DNA of 64,000 nt from Mycolicibacterium chubuense NBB4 (lineage in GTDB: Bacteria; Actinomycetota; Actinomycetes; Mycobacteriales; Mycobacteriaceae), in NCBI RefSeq assembly GCF_000266905.1, contig NC_018027.1, positions 3,720,001 through 3,784,000 of the forward strand, read 5' to 3'. Below the pieces are notes generated by a model that worked only from the letters and a program-made list of their open reading frames with translations, was not told the DNA's origin and made no database searches. The stretch's first letter is position 1; each line of letters opens with the position of its first letter. The position numbers were made by a program, and so were the translations under genes. Positions 1-11,382 of this stretch are shown here, in pieces.

Positions 1-2
1 AC

Positions 3-224
3 GACCCGCTCGCCCCGCCCGAGGATGTCGTCGCACTGGGCCGCGAATTCTCCGGCCGCGCTATCGACTGGCAGTTGCACGCCTACGGCAACACCATGCA
101 TGCGTTCATGGCCCCGTGGGCGAACGACCCCGAGCGCGGGATCCTCTACAGCCAATCGGCCGCCGAGCGGGCCTGGACTTCGCTCGGCCACTTCCTTCGC
201 GAGTGCTTCGGCGACGACGGGTAA
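3..224 (+). CDS. Dienelactone hydrolase family protein, C-terminal fragment
   Basis: The 5' part lies outside the window. The last 73 codons read in one open frame from the left edge to a TAA stop. The fragment contains GNTMHAF followed by a proline/tryptophan-rich stretch, which matches the C-terminal catalytic-histidine region of dienelactone hydrolase-like alpha/beta hydrolases. The histidine in TMHAF would be the last member of the Cys-Asp-His triad; the nucleophile and aspartate cannot be seen. Such proteins hydrolyse small lactones or esters in the cytosol, but the substrate cannot be inferred from this fragment. About 90 bases of apparently non-coding sequence separate it from the next gene. 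Confidence 0.7.
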   Translation, partial: DPLAPPEDVVALGREFSGRAIDWQLHAYGNTMHAFMAPWANDPERGILYSQSAAERAWTSLGHFLRECFGDDG

Positions 225-316
225 GCCCGCCCCGGGCACGGTCTACTCCGCCGGCGGAAAGTCTGTCTCGAGCGCCATCTCCTGACCCACGACGACGACC
301 CGTAGGCTGACGCGCG

Positions 317-1081
317 ATGCCCACCAACGACGTCGACCATCGGCTCAGCGCGCAGCCCGAGGCCGGCTACGTCTATCGCACCGCATGGCGAGTCGCCACC
401 GGCGACGTCGGCGGTGACCTCAACCTGCGCCTCGACGGGGTCGCGCGCTACATCCAGGAGGTCGGCGCGGAGAACCTCGTCGACGCGGGGGAAGCCGAGG
501 AGCATCCGCACTGGCTGGTCCAGCGCACCGTCATCGACGTGATCGAACCGATCGAGTTCCCCAACGAGATCGCGTTCAGCCGGTGGTGCTCGGCGCTGTC
601 GCTGCGGTGGTGCACGATGCGCGTCGACCTCGTCGGCAGCGACGGCGGACGCATCGAGACCGAGGGCTTCTGGATCGCGATGAACGCCAAGACGCTCACC
701 CCGCAACGGGCGACCGACACCCTGCTGGAACGATTCGGCTCCACGACCACCGAGCACCGGCTCAAGTGGCGGCCGTGGCTGACGAATCCCGACGCGGTGG
801 ACCACTCCGTCCCATTCGCTCTGCGCCGCACCGACATCGACCTCTTCGAGCACGTCACCAACACCGCGTACTGGCACGCCATCCACGAGGTGATGGCGCT
901 GGTGCCCGACGTCTGCGAGCCGCCCTACCGCGCAGTGATCGAATACCGCAAGCCGATCAAGTACGGCGAAGACGTCACCATCGGCTGGACGCGCGGCGGC
1001 GACGGCGAGATTCCCGACGTGCACATCGCACTCACCGTCGGCGACGACGTGAGGGCGGCCGCACTGCTGCGCAAGCTGTAG
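317..1081 (+). CDS. Acyl-ACP thioesterase (FatA/FatB-like double hotdog)
   Basis: A 254-residue protein of the acyl-[acyl-carrier-protein] thioesterase family, which releases fatty acids or related acyl groups from a carrier. The N-terminal half (about residues 15-140) and C-terminal half (about 160-254) each look like a hotdog fold. The second half contains [15 protein letters not shown], matching the family pattern with conserved Asp, His and Asn around the substrate tunnel. No signal peptide or membrane segment is visible. The ATG start has no strong Shine-Dalgarno sequence. The gene lies 13 bases upstream of a crotonase on the same strand, so the two are probably co-transcribed. Family assignment is firm; the natural substrate is unknown, because mycobacterial type I FAS normally transfers acyl groups to CoA rather than releasing free acids. 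Confidence 0.8.
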   Translation: MPTNDVDHRLSAQPEAGYVYRTAWRVATGDVGGDLNLRLDGVARYIQEVGAENLVDAGEAEEHPHWLVQRTVIDVIEPIEFPNEIAFSRWCSALSLRWCTMRVDLVGSDGGRIETEGFWIAMNAKTLTPQRATDTLLERFGSTTTEHRLKWRPWLTNPDAVDHSVPFALRRTDIDLFEHVTNTAYWHAIHEVMALVPDVCEPPYRAVIEYRKPIKYGEDVTIGWTRGGDGEIPDVHIALTVGDDVRAAALLRKL

Positions 1082-1094
1082 TTACGCTGAGCGG

Positions 1095-1847
1095 GTGTCC
1101 GATCTCGTTCTGATGCAGGTCGAAGACCGCGTCGCCCTCATCACCGTCAATGACCCAGACCGACGCAACGCGGTGACAGCGGAGATCTCCGCAGCCCTGC
1201 GCGCTGCCGTCGACACCGCCGAGGCAGATCCGAATGTCCATGCGCTGATCGTGACCGGCGCGGGCAAGGCCTTCTGCGCCGGCGCCGACCTGACCGCGCT
1301 GGGCGCCGCCACCGAGAGCGGCCTGCGCGTGATCTACGACGGCTTCCTCGCCGTGGCCGACTGCGCACTACCCACCATCGCCGCCGTCAACGGGCCGGCC
1401 GTCGGCGCAGGCCTGAACCTCGCGCTGGCTGCCGACGTCCGGATCGCCGGTTCCGCAGCGCTTTTCGACCCACGCTTCCAGAAGCTGGGCATCCATCCCG
1501 GCGGCGGCGCCACCTGGATGCTGCAGCGTGCGATAGGGCCGCAGGCGGCCCGCGCGGCGCTGCTGTTCGGGATGCGCTTCGATGCCGATGCGGCCGTCCG
1601 CCACGGGCTCGCGCTCGATGTCGCCGACGATCCCGTCGCGGCGGCCCGTGAGCTGGCGGCCGGGCCGGCGTCCGCACCGCGCGAGGTCGTGATGGCGACG
1701 AAGGCGTCGATGCGGGCCTGCGCCAACCCCGGCATCTCCGACATCCATCAGCACCACATGGCCGTCGACATCGAGATCGGGCCGCAAGCGCGCTCGATCG
1801 AGTCCCCCGAGTTCGCCGCGCGGCTGGCCGCCGCCAAGCGGAAGTAG
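1095..1847 (+). CDS. Enoyl-CoA hydratase/isomerase family protein
   Basis: A crotonase-fold protein of 250 residues with a GTG start. The oxyanion-hole elements are visible: [12 protein letters not shown] near residues 56-67 and [19 protein letters not shown] near 95-115. The segment that in true hydratases carries the first catalytic glutamate reads [16 protein letters not shown] and has no Glu there; the second acid position is an Asp (DADAAV). The protein may therefore be an isomerase, lyase or hydrolase of the crotonase superfamily rather than a standard hydratase. It follows the thioesterase by 13 bases and ends 2 bases before the stop of bkdC on the other strand. A link with the convergent leucine operon is possible but not shown. 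Confidence 0.8.
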   Translation: MSDLVLMQVEDRVALITVNDPDRRNAVTAEISAALRAAVDTAEADPNVHALIVTGAGKAFCAGADLTALGAATESGLRVIYDGFLAVADCALPTIAAVNGPAVGAGLNLALAADVRIAGSAALFDPRFQKLGIHPGGGATWMLQRAIGPQAARAALLFGMRFDADAAVRHGLALDVADDPVAAARELAAGPASAPREVVMATKASMRACANPGISDIHQHHMAVDIEIGPQARSIESPEFAARLAAAKRK

Positions 1848-1849
1848 GT

Positions 1850-3001
1850 CTACAGGTCGAGCAGCGCCAGCTCGGGCGCCTCGATCAACCCTCGCAGGTC
1901 GCCCAGGAACCCCGCCACCTGCGCGCCGTCGGCGACGCGATGATCGAACGCGCACGTGAGCCTCATCGTGGGGCGCGCGACGACGGCCCCGTCGACCACG
2001 ACGGCCCGCGGCTTGAGCGCCCCCACGCCGAGGATCGCCGCCTCGGGATGGTTGATCACGGGGACACCGTCATCGAGGCCGAGCGCACCGAAGTTCGACA
2101 CCGTGAACGTCGAGCCCTGCAGCTCCGTCGGCGTGAGCGTGCCGTTGCGGGCCGCCTCGACCAGACGGCCGACCTCCTCGGCGAGCGCCCGCGTGGTGCG
2201 CATCTGCGCGTCGCGCACGACCGGCACCAGCAATCCCCGCGGCGCCGCGACACCGACACCGAGGTGCACCGAGGGGTGCACGTGGACGCGCGGACCGTCC
2301 AGCGTGTCCAGCCACGTCGCGTTGAGCACGGGGTGTCGGCGGAGTGCCACCACGAGCAGCCGCAGCAGCAGCACGAACGGGGTGATCGCCTCGGCTCCGG
2401 CGTCCCGGAGTATGTCCCGCACGCGCAGCAGTTCGGTTCCGGCTACCTCGACGGACGCGTTCGCGTCGGGAATTTCGCTGCGCGACAACGCCATCCGGCG
2501 TGCCATCTCCAGCCGCACGCCCGTGACGGCCGTGTCGACAGGAGCTTCCTGCGCGCCGGTGGCCGACGCGGCCGCCAGTACGTCGGCCCGGGTGACGATT
2601 CCGTCCGGTCCCGATCCGGGTGCGAGGTGCGCCAGGTCCACGTCCAGTTCGGCCGCCAGCTTGCGCACGGGCGGTATGGCCCGGGCCCGCCGCCTGCTGC
2701 CGTCCATCGTGTCGTCGGTGCCGTACCCGACCAGCACCGGCGTGCGTACGGCAGCGGCCTCGGTCTCGATCCGCACCAGGACCGCACCGACCGCGAGCGT
2801 CTGCCCCTCGGCGCCGCCGAGCTCGGTGACCCGGCCGGCGAACGGACTGGGGATCTCTACCGCGGCCTTGTTGGTCTCGACGGTGCACAGCGTCTGGTTC
2901 AAGGCGACCTCGTCTCCGATCGCGACCTGCCAGCTCGTGATGGTGGCGTCCTCGAGGCCCTCGCCGAGGTCGGGAACCAGGAACTCCCGCACGGCGCTCA
3001 C
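1850..3001 (-). CDS. bkdC: Branched-chain 2-oxoacid dehydrogenase E2 (dihydrolipoyl acyltransferase)
   Basis: E2 component that takes the acyl group from E1 onto a lipoyl arm and transfers it to CoA. Domains in order: a lipoyl domain (residues 5-80; [13 protein letters not shown] holds the lipoyl lysine), an Ala/Thr linker, a peripheral subunit-binding domain (about 110-145; [15 protein letters not shown]) and a catalytic acyltransferase domain ending with DHRVADGA, where His and Asp are the active-site pair. At 383 residues it fits the single-lipoyl mycobacterial protein Rv2495c. The GTG start overlaps the bkdB TGA as GTGA; an open frame continues far upstream but lacks family sequence, so this start was chosen. 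It is the last gene of the operon. E3 (Lpd) is presumably encoded elsewhere. Confidence 0.92.
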   Translation of the reverse strand: MSAVREFLVPDLGEGLEDATITSWQVAIGDEVALNQTLCTVETNKAAVEIPSPFAGRVTELGGAEGQTLAVGAVLVRIETEAAAVRTPVLVGYGTDDTMDGSRRRARAIPPVRKLAAELDVDLAHLAPGSGPDGIVTRADVLAAASATGAQEAPVDTAVTGVRLEMARRMALSRSEIPDANASVEVAGTELLRVRDILRDAGAEAITPFVLLLRLLVVALRRHPVLNATWLDTLDGPRVHVHPSVHLGVGVAAPRGLLVPVVRDAQMRTTRALAEEVGRLVEAARNGTLTPTELQGSTFTVSNFGALGLDDGVPVINHPEAAILGVGALKPRAVVVDGAVVARPTMRLTCAFDHRVADGAQVAGFLGDLRGLIEAPELALLDL

Positions 3002-4023
3002 GGCCGGCTCATCGCTTTCTCGACGCAATCGAGCAATCGGTCGACGCCGGGCAGCCACAGCTTCTCCAGACGCGCGGGCGGGTAGGGCGTGTCGAACCCG
3101 GTGGCGCGCAGGACCGGTGACTCGAGGTCGTAGAAACACTCTTCCTGGATACGGGCCGCGAGCTCGGCCCCGAAGCCCAGCGTGCGGGGGCCCTCGTGCA
3201 TCACCACAGCCCGGCCGGTCTTGACGACCGAGTCGGCGACGGTGCCGAAATCCAGCGGATTGAGCGACCGCAGATCGATGACTTCCATACGAGCCGAGGA
3301 CAGTTCTGCCGCGTTGAGCGCGGTGGCGACCAGCGGGCCGTAGGTGATCACCGTGACGTCCTCGCCGGGCCGGCGGACCACCGCGCGCCCGATCGGCGCG
3401 CCAGGCCTGTCGAAGTCGACGACCTCCTTGGCCCAGTACCGGCGCTTGGGTTCGAGATAGATCACCGGATCGCGGCTTTCGATCGCGTGCCGCAGAAGCC
3501 AGTACGCATCGGTGGGTGTCGACGGGGTGACCACCTTGAGCCCCGCCGTGTGCAACCAGTAGGTCTCCGTCGACTCCGAGTGGTGCTCCACCGCGCCGAT
3601 GCCACCGAACGACGGAATCCGCACGGTCACCGGCATGTCGACGTCGCCGCGCGTGCGCATCCGATACTTCGCCAGGTGGCTGATTATCTGGTCGAACGCC
3701 GGCGCGGCGAAGCCGTCGAATTGGATCTCCGGCACCGGCACGAAGCCGCGGACCGCCATCCCGATCGCGATGCCGATGATGGCCGACTCCGCCAACGGTG
3801 TGTCGAAACACCGTGTATCACCGAAGCTTTCGGCCAGCCCGTCGGTGACCCGGAAGACCCCGCCGAGCGTGGCGACGTCCTCCCCGAAGACCAGTACCCG
3901 GTCGTCGGCGCTCATGGCGTCGTGCAGTGCGCGGTTGATGGCGTGGGCCATGGTCGAGGGCGTGGCGGGCGGCTCGGGGACCTCGTCGTCGAAACCGAAG
4001 GGCCGCTCGATCAACTGAGTCAT
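2998..4023 (-). CDS. bkdB: Branched-chain 2-oxoacid dehydrogenase E1 beta subunit
   Basis: The 341-residue beta subunit of the thiamine-diphosphate E1 decarboxylase, which pairs with BkdA to decarboxylate branched-chain 2-oxoacids such as 2-oxoisocaproate. Family sequences are clear: a transketolase-like pyrimidine-binding domain ([17 protein letters not shown] near residues 48-64, [18 protein letters not shown] near 75-92) and a C-terminal transketolase domain ([20 protein letters not shown]). It corresponds to Rv2496c. The ATG start is preceded by GAGGAGC. The 53 bases between it and bkdA contain a tandem duplication of this ribosome-binding segment. The stop overlaps the bkdC start, so translation is probably coupled. 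Confidence 0.93.
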   Translation of the reverse strand: MTQLIERPFGFDDEVPEPPATPSTMAHAINRALHDAMSADDRVLVFGEDVATLGGVFRVTDGLAESFGDTRCFDTPLAESAIIGIAIGMAVRGFVPVPEIQFDGFAAPAFDQIISHLAKYRMRTRGDVDMPVTVRIPSFGGIGAVEHHSESTETYWLHTAGLKVVTPSTPTDAYWLLRHAIESRDPVIYLEPKRRYWAKEVVDFDRPGAPIGRAVVRRPGEDVTVITYGPLVATALNAAELSSARMEVIDLRSLNPLDFGTVADSVVKTGRAVVMHEGPRTLGFGAELAARIQEECFYDLESPVLRATGFDTPYPPARLEKLWLPGVDRLLDCVEKAMSRP

Positions 4024-4026
4024 CTT

Positions 4027-4075
4027 GCTCCTCGCGTGCGCAGTGTCATATCGCTCCTCGCGTGCGCAGTGTCAT
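4027..4075 (-). repeat. Tandem 26-bp-period duplication carrying a ribosome-binding site between bkdA and bkdB
   Basis: A 23-base segment occurs identically at 4027-4049 and 4053-4075. On the coding (minus) strand each copy begins with ATGACACTGCGCACG and ends with CGAGGAGC. The copy nearest bkdB supplies its Shine-Dalgarno sequence. Each copy also opens a nine-codon reading frame (MTLRTRGAI and MTLRTRGAR), and the second of these stops by overlapping the bkdB ATG. Whether the mini-frames are translated is unknown; they could provide re-initiation coupling. Confidence 0.85.
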
Positions 4076-4076
4076 C

Positions 4077-5144
4077 TCACGCCTCCCGCGCCAGCTCGGT
4101 CGCCAACTCGTCGCGTTGCCGGACGAGTTCGGGGGTGATGTCGTGGTAGACGGTGTCGAACACCTCCGCGATGTCGATGTCGGGCGCGTTGACCATGGCG
4201 TCGCGCAACTCGGCGCGCAGCCGCTGCGAGCGGTGCGTGACACGCTCTTCGAGGCGCTCGGTCCACACTCCGGCCGTCTCGAGGTACGTGCGGTACCGGG
4301 TGAGGGGATCCCGTGTCCGCCAGAGCTCCACCTCGTCGTCGGACCGATAGCGCGACGGGTCGTCGGACGTGGTGTGCGGGCCCATCCGGTAGGTCACGGC
4401 CTCGATCAACGTCGGGCCGCCGCCCTCGCGGGCCCGCGTGGCCGCCTCGGACATGACCGCGAAGCACGCGAGCACGTCGTTGCCGTCGACCCGGACGCCG
4501 GGAATCCCGTATCCGGCGGCGCGGTTCGCGATCGCCGGACCGCCCACCTGGCGCGAGACCGGAACCGAGATGGCCCAGTGGTTGTTCTGCACGAAGAAGA
4601 TGCACGGCGCCCGGTACACCGACGCGAGATTGAGCGCCTCGTGCACATCACCCTCACTGGTGGCGCCGTCACCGAGGAACGCGACGGTGACCGAGTCCTC
4701 CCCCAGCCGTTGCGCGGCCATCGCCGCGCCCACCGCGTGCAGCCCCTGCGTGCCGATGGGGATCGCCAGCGGAGCACAGCACTTCTCGGTGAAGCCCAGC
4801 CCACCGTGCCAGCGGCCTCTCCACACCGCCCCGATGTTCGCCGGCGGGATCCCGCGCAGCAGGAAGGCGCCGAGTTCGCGGTACTGGGGAAACAACCAGT
4901 CCGTCTTTCGCAGGCACGCCGCGGCGCCGATCTGTGCGGCCTCCTGGCCCCGGCACGACGCGTACAGCGCCAATTCGCCCTGCCGTTGCAGGTTGACGAA
5001 CTCGCCGTCGAGGTCGCGTGTGAGGACCATCAGCTCGTAGAGCCAGCTCAAAGTCTCGGGCGGAAGGTTCCGGCTGTAGTCCTCGCGGAAAGTGGGCACG
5101 CCGTCGGGCGCAATGACTTGAACAGCCTCGATAGGCCCGGCCAT
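4077..5144 (-). CDS. bkdA: Branched-chain 2-oxoacid dehydrogenase E1 alpha subunit
   Basis: The 355-residue alpha subunit of E1, which binds the thiamine diphosphate pyrophosphate through Mg2+. The binding motif is GDGATSEGDVHEALNLA near residue 158, closed by the Asn residues in FFVQNNHWA. Upstream, CRGQEAAQIGAAACL and QYRELGAFLLRGI are typical of the family. It corresponds to Rv2497c. The frame is open six codons further upstream, but AGGAGG at 5149-5154 lies only 4 bases before the ATG at 5144, so that ATG is the start. A strong hairpin (5162-5184) sits just upstream, so bkdABC may be expressed differently from the citE side of the operon. Confidence 0.93.
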   Translation of the reverse strand: MAGPIEAVQVIAPDGVPTFREDYSRNLPPETLSWLYELMVLTRDLDGEFVNLQRQGELALYASCRGQEAAQIGAAACLRKTDWLFPQYRELGAFLLRGIPPANIGAVWRGRWHGGLGFTEKCCAPLAIPIGTQGLHAVGAAMAAQRLGEDSVTVAFLGDGATSEGDVHEALNLASVYRAPCIFFVQNNHWAISVPVSRQVGGPAIANRAAGYGIPGVRVDGNDVLACFAVMSEAATRAREGGGPTLIEAVTYRMGPHTTSDDPSRYRSDDEVELWRTRDPLTRYRTYLETAGVWTERLEERVTHRSQRLRAELRDAMVNAPDIDIAEVFDTVYHDITPELVRQRDELATELAREA

Positions 5145-5161
5145 ACCGCCTCCTAGGGTCA

Positions 5162-5184
5162 CTGACGGCGGATCGCGCCGTCAG
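5162..5184. other. Perfect 9-bp stem-loop between citE and bkdA
   Basis: CTGACGGCG (5162-5170) and CGCCGTCAG (5176-5184) form a perfect G+C-rich stem with a five-base loop. On the operon strand it ends 7 bases before the bkdA Shine-Dalgarno sequence. No U-tract follows, so it is not a classical terminator. It could be an RNA-processing or stability element or a partial attenuator between the two operon halves. Confidence 0.7.
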
Positions 5185-5244
5185 GCGACTGAGGTGCTCA
5201 GCACGGAGGCGGTCAGTGCAGACCTCTGGTGGGAGGCCTGTCCG

Positions 5245-6060
5245 TCAGCTGCCGGGGTGTGGCGCCAACGCGACGATGCGCTCTGCCCGCCGCAGTACTG
5301 GGGCATCCACCATTATGCCCTCGAAGGCGAACACACCCCGTTCTGTTTGCGCCGTGTCGAGGACGCGGCGGGCCCAGTCGACCTGCTCGTCGGTCGGGGC
5401 GTACGCGGCCCGGATCACCGCCACCTGTGTCGGATGGATCGCGACCTTGGCGTCGAAGCCGACGGCGACGGCGTCGTCACCCTCGGCCCGCAGCCCGTCG
5501 AGGTCTTTGATGTCGAGATACACCGAATCCAGCGCCAGCCGGCCGTAGGCCTTGGCAGCGAGCAGGCTCTGCGACCGCACGTGCCGGGCGACGTCGCGAT
5601 ACGTGCCGTCCGGCCACCGGTTGTTCGTTCCGCCGGTGACCGCGAACAGGTCTTCGGCGCCCCACATCACCGCGTAGGCGTTCTCAACCCGCGCGGTCTC
5701 GGTGACCGCGAGCGCGCCCAGCGGGGTCTCGACGAGCACGACGACGTGGCGGGGCGCCAGTGATGCGACCTGCTCGGCGGTCTCGGTCTTGGCGAGCATG
5801 ACCGTGGTGTAGTCGGTGGCGGCGAGCGCCTCGACGTCTGCGGCGTGGTCGGGCGTGCCGACCGGATTGACCCGCACGACGGTGCGCGCGGGATCCAGCG
5901 GCGTCTCGATCAACGCCGTGCGCGCAGCCTCGCGGTCCTTGGCGGCCACCCCGTCCTCGAGGTCGAGGATCACGACATCGGCTGCCGCAGCGGCCTTCGC
6001 GAAGCGCTCCGGACGATCTGCCGGGCAGAACAGCCAACCGGGGCCGTTGTTGCCCAGCAT
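5245..6060 (-). CDS. CitE-like beta-hydroxyacyl-CoA lyase (HMG-CoA / citramalyl-CoA lyase type)
   Basis: A HpcH/HpaI-family TIM-barrel lyase of 271 residues, equivalent to Rv2498c. LFCPADRPERFAKAAA, VVILDLEDGVAAKDRE, ARTVVRVNP, VMLAKTET and ALVETPLGAL follow the CitE pattern; the aspartate/glutamate pair in DLEDG and the Glu in VMWGAEDL are expected Mg2+ ligands. From established work on Rv2498c, such a protein cleaves (S)-citramalyl-CoA in itaconate breakdown and 3-hydroxy-3-methylglutaryl-CoA in leucine breakdown. That fits this operon, which otherwise lacks an HMG-CoA lyase. Start: GTG at 6063 and ATG at 6060 are both possible; ATG has better spacing to GAGG. The start overlaps the end of the MaoC gene. 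A 100-base gap separates it from bkdA. Confidence 0.88.
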   Translation of the reverse strand: MLGNNGPGWLFCPADRPERFAKAAAAADVVILDLEDGVAAKDREAARTALIETPLDPARTVVRVNPVGTPDHAADVEALAATDYTTVMLAKTETAEQVASLAPRHVVVLVETPLGALAVTETARVENAYAVMWGAEDLFAVTGGTNNRWPDGTYRDVARHVRSQSLLAAKAYGRLALDSVYLDIKDLDGLRAEGDDAVAVGFDAKVAIHPTQVAVIRAAYAPTDEQVDWARRVLDTAQTERGVFAFEGIMVDAPVLRRAERIVALAPHPGS

Positions 6061-6584
6061 CACACCTCACCCTCGGGACGCTTGCGCACCATGGTCTTTC
6101 GCGACGCGACGGCCACGATGTCGCCGTGCTGGTTGCGGCCCGTGTGCGCGAACGTCACGATGCCCTCACCGGGCCGGCTCTTGGACTCGCGCTTATCGAG
6201 GACCTCGGTCTCCGCGTAGAGAGTGTCGCCGTGGAACAGCGGCTTCGGGAACGCCACCTCGCCGAAACCGAGGTTGCCCACGATCGTGCCCTGTGTCAGC
6301 TGCGCGACGGACAGGCCCACCAGTGTCGACAGTGTGAACATCGAGTTGACCAGCCGCTGATGGAAGGGCGGCAACGCATCCGAGAACGCCGCGTCCAGGT
6401 GCAGCGCCTGGGTGTTCATCGTCAGCGTGGTGAACAAGACGTTGTCGGCTTCGGTGATGGTGCGACCGGGCCTGTGCTGGTACAGCACGCCGGCCTCGAA
6501 CTCCTCGAACCACAGCCCGCGCTGAACCACCACTTTCCGGTCGGTCCTCCCACTCACTTCTGCCCGATCGTTCGCTCCGCTCAC
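6060..6584 (-). CDS. MaoC-like hotdog dehydratase
   Basis: A 174-residue single-hotdog (R)-specific hydratase-like protein, equivalent to Rv2499c. The hydratase signature is visible: HRPGRTITEADNVLFTTLT followed by NTQALHLD, with the Asp/His and Asn positions of MaoC enzymes. In the pathway suggested by its neighbours it would hydrate 3-methylglutaconyl-CoA or an itaconyl-type CoA ester to the substrate of the CitE-like lyase next door. The GTG start overlaps the fadE19 stop as GTGA, and its own TGA overlaps the next start, so translation is coupled on both sides. Family is firm; exact substrate is inferred from context. Confidence 0.88.
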   Translation of the reverse strand: MSGANDRAEVSGRTDRKVVVQRGLWFEEFEAGVLYQHRPGRTITEADNVLFTTLTMNTQALHLDAAFSDALPPFHQRLVNSMFTLSTLVGLSVAQLTQGTIVGNLGFGEVAFPKPLFHGDTLYAETEVLDKRESKSRPGEGIVTFAHTGRNQHGDIVAVASRKTMVRKRPEGEV

Positions 6585-7741
6585 AGGCCGAGCTCCCGCC
6601 CGATCAGCATCAGCTGCACTTCGGTGGTGCCCTCGCCGATTTCGAGGATCTTGCTGTCGCGGTAGTGCCGCGCGACCGGGTACTCGTTCATGAAGCCGTA
6701 GCCACCGAAGATCTGCGTGGCGTCGCGGGCGTTGTCCATCGCAGCCTCGCTGGCCACCAGCTTGGCGACCGCAGCGGCCTTCTTGAACGGCTTGCCCGAC
6801 AACATCAACGCCGCCGCGTCGTAATACGCCGCGCGTGCGGTGTGTGCGCGCGCCTCCATGCGGGCGATCTTGAAGGCGATCGCCTGGTTGGTGCCGATCG
6901 CGCGCCCGAACGCCTCACGCTCCTTGGCGTACCGCACGCTCTCGTCCACGCAGCCCTGGGCCGCCCCGACCGACAGCGCAGCGATCGCGATGCGCCCCTC
7001 GTCGAGGATGCGGAGGAAGTTGGCGTAACCGCGGCCGCGTTCGCCGAGCAGGTTCTCCTGCGGCACGCGCACGTCGTCGAAACTCAGCGGATGGGTGTCC
7101 GATGCGTTCCAGCCCACCTTGTTGTAGGCCGGCTCGGCCGTGAAACCCGGTGTGGGCACGGGTACCAGGATCGACGAGATCTCTTTCTTACCGTTGTTCT
7201 CGCCGGTGACCGCCGTGACCGTCACCAACTTCGTGATGTCGGTGCCGGAGTTCGTGATGAACTGCTTGCTGCCGTTGATGACCCACGTCGACCCATCCAG
7301 CTTCGCCGTCGTCTTGGTTGCCCCGGCGTCGCTGCCGCCGCCCGCCTCGGTGAGGCCGAACGCGCCGAGTGCCTTGCCGGAAGCCAGCAGCGGCAACCAC
7401 TCCTGCTTCTGGTCCTCGGTGCCGAACCGGTACACCGGCATGGCGCCGAGCGACACCCCGGCCTCCAGCGTGATCGCCACGCTCTGGTCCACCTTGCCCA
7501 GCTCTTCGAGTGCGAGGCACAGCGCGAAGTAGTCGCCGCCCATGCCGCCGTACTCCTCGGGGAACGGCAGACCGAACAGACCCATGTCGGCCATGCCGGC
7601 GACCACCTCGTAGGGGAACGAGTGTTCCTCGTCGTGTTTGGCCGCCACCGGCGCCACCACACTGCGGGCGAAGTCGCGCACCGTCTTGGCCAGCTGCTCG
7701 TAGTGGTCGGGCAGCGTGCCGGTCGCCAGAAAGTCAGTCAT
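6581..7741 (-). CDS. fadE19: Acyl-CoA dehydrogenase (FadE19 type, branched short-chain)
   Basis: A FAD-dependent acyl-CoA dehydrogenase of 386 residues, equivalent to Rv2500c. The FAD/substrate motifs [20 protein letters not shown] and [14 protein letters not shown] are present, followed by [19 protein letters not shown] and [17 protein letters not shown]. The C-terminal [20 protein letters not shown] carries Glu at the canonical catalytic-base position. Human isovaleryl-CoA dehydrogenase uses a Glu elsewhere, so this is more like a short/branched-chain enzyme, although in this operon isovaleryl-CoA is the expected substrate. The ATG lies 8 bases inside the end of accA1, so translation is coupled. 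Electrons would pass to ETF. Confidence 0.92.
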   Translation of the reverse strand: MTDFLATGTLPDHYEQLAKTVRDFARSVVAPVAAKHDEEHSFPYEVVAGMADMGLFGLPFPEEYGGMGGDYFALCLALEELGKVDQSVAITLEAGVSLGAMPVYRFGTEDQKQEWLPLLASGKALGAFGLTEAGGGSDAGATKTTAKLDGSTWVINGSKQFITNSGTDITKLVTVTAVTGENNGKKEISSILVPVPTPGFTAEPAYNKVGWNASDTHPLSFDDVRVPQENLLGERGRGYANFLRILDEGRIAIAALSVGAAQGCVDESVRYAKEREAFGRAIGTNQAIAFKIARMEARAHTARAAYYDAAALMLSGKPFKKAAAVAKLVASEAAMDNARDATQIFGGYGFMNEYPVARHYRDSKILEIGEGTTEVQLMLIGRELGL

Positions 7742-9730
7742 GATTCGGTTCCTTGCTTGCCGTGATCCGGGCCAGCACCTGGCCCACCTTCACCTGATCG
7801 CCTACGGCGACCAGGAGTTCGGCCACACCGTCGACCGGCGCGGCCAGCGCATGTTCCATCTTCATCGCCTCGACGGTGACGACGACGTCCCCGGACGTCA
7901 CCGTCCCGCCATCGTCGATGCCCACCGCCACCACCGCGCCCGGCATGGGGCTGGTCAGTTCGGCGTCACCGGCGTGCGCATCGTCGGGGCGCACGGGTGC
8001 CTCGCGGACCTCCTCGACCACCGCGACGCGGCCGGCACCCGCCAGCCAGATCTGCCCGTCGGAGGCGGCCACCAGGTACTCGGTGCGCAGGCCGTCGAGC
8101 GTGACCGCCAGCCGTTCGCCCTCCAAAGACGCGCTCAGGGCGTGGGATTGGCCGTCCTCGACGGTGGCGGTGGCATGCTGCGGCGAGCCGGTCAGCCAGA
8201 CGTGGTCGATACGCTCGCCCGCCCGCAACCGGATCGCCGTCGCGGCGCGGCCCGCGATCCGCCAGCTCGACGGCAGCTCCCACGGGCTGCGCGGCGCGGT
8301 CGGCCAGGACTGCAGCCAGCGGTAGGCCGCGGCCGCGATCAGCACGTCGTCGCCGGCCGGCGCGGGAGCGAAATCCGGTGTGCGGCGGTCGAGCAGGCCG
8401 GTGTCGAGCCGCCCCGCCGCCACATCGGCGTCGGCGAGCAGGAAGCGCAGGAACTCGACGTTGGTGGTCAGCCCCAGCACCGCGGTGTCGGCCAGCGCGG
8501 CGTCGAGCGCTCGCAGCGCCGCCGGCCGGTCCGCGGCGTGCGCGATGACCTTCGCCAGCATGGGGTCGTAGTCGCTGCCGACGACGGTGCCGCGGGCCAG
8601 CCCGGAGTCGACCCGCAGGCCCGGCCCGTGGGGTTCCCGCAGCGCGAGGACGTCCCCGCCGGTGGGCAGGAAGCCGCGGGCGGGGTCCTCGGCGTACACC
8701 CGCGCCTCGACGGCGTGGCCGCGCAGCACGATGTCGTCCTGGCTGACCGTCAGTTTCTCGCCTGCGGCGATGCGCAGCTGCAATTCGACGAGGTCGTATC
8801 CGGTCACCATCTCGGTGACCGGATGCTCCACCTGCAGGCGGGTGTTCATCTCCATGAAGAAGAATTCGTCGGGCCGGTCGGCGGACACGATGAATTCCAC
8901 GGTGCCCGCACCGGTGTAGTCGACACTACGCGCGGTGTCACAGGCGGCAGCGCCGATGCGGGCGCGGGTCTGCTGGTCGAGGAGCGGCGACGGAGCCTCC
9001 TCGATCACCTTCTGGTGTCTGCGTTGCAGACTACATTCGCGTTCGCCGAAGTGCACCACGTTGCCGTGGGTGTCGGCGACGACCTGCACCTCGATGTGGC
9101 GGGGGTTGAGCACGAATCTCTCGAGGAACAGCGTGTCGTCGCCGAACGCCGACGCCGCCTCCCGACGCGCGCTGGCCAGTGCGGCAGGCAATTCACCGGC
9201 GTCGTGCACGACGCGCATGCCCTTACCGCCACCGCCGGCCGACGGCTTGACCAGGACCGGGAATCCGACATCGGGCGCACCGGCGATCAGGTCGTCGTCG
9301 GTCAGGCCGGGGCGGGAAATGCCGGGAACGACAGGCACTCCGAACGCCGACACCGCGGCCTTGGCCGAGATCTTGTCGCCCATGGTGCGGATAGCCGGCA
9401 CCGGCGGGCCGATGAACACCACGCCCGCGGCGGCCAGCGCCTCGGCGAACTGCGCGTTCTCGGAAAGGAATCCGTATCCCGGATGCACCGCCTGAGCGCC
9501 CGTGCGCTCGATTGCGTCCAGCAGCGCCTCGATCGACAGGTAACTCTGCCGGGCGGGCGCCGGGCCGATGCGCACGGCGGCGTCGGCTTCGGTCACGTGC
9601 CGGGCTCCGGCGTCGGCGTCGCTGAACACCGCCACCGAGCGGATTCCCATGGCGCGCAACGTGCGGATGACGCGAACCGCGATCTCGCCGCGGTTGGCGA
9701 CCAGAACGGTGTCGAAGTGGCTCACACCCA

Positions 9731-9731
<1 letters not shown>
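7734..9731 (-). CDS. accA1: Acyl-CoA carboxylase biotin-carrying alpha subunit (3-methylcrotonyl-CoA type)
   Basis: A biotin carboxylase fused to a biotin carrier domain, about 665 residues, equivalent to Rv2501c. The biotin carboxylase N-domain begins [20 protein letters not shown]. The ATP-grasp loop is [11 protein letters not shown], and the catalytic region includes [18 protein letters not shown]. The carrier domain at the C-terminus contains [10 protein letters not shown], with the biotinylated Lys near residue 621. With AccD1 it carboxylates 3-methylcrotonyl-CoA, as established for the M. tuberculosis AccA1-AccD1 complex. The start is ambiguous: GTG at 9734 overlaps the accD1 stop, ATG is at 9731, and GTG at 9725 is also in frame. 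Confidence 0.93.
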
Positions 9732-11323
<1,592 letters not shown>

Positions 11324-11332
11324 CGGTGGTAT

Positions 11333-11348
11333 GTTAATCATCATTAAC
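11333..11348. promoter_or_regulatory. Probable BkaR operator 2 (perfect palindrome)
   Basis: GTTAATCATCATTAAC: perfect 6-4-6 inverted repeat, 34 bases upstream of the TetR ATG. With operator 1 it covers the centre of the divergent promoter region, so the repressor could block both directions. Confidence 0.8.
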
Positions 11349-11382
11349 TGTCCATGTCCACCCCTGCCCGGGAGGTTGCGCC

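Noticed and set aside
3002..3811. N-terminal extension of the bkdC frame by about 270 codons
   Set aside because: The added part is Arg/Gly-rich, lies over bkdB and has no family sequence; the GTG overlapping the bkdB stop is a natural start.
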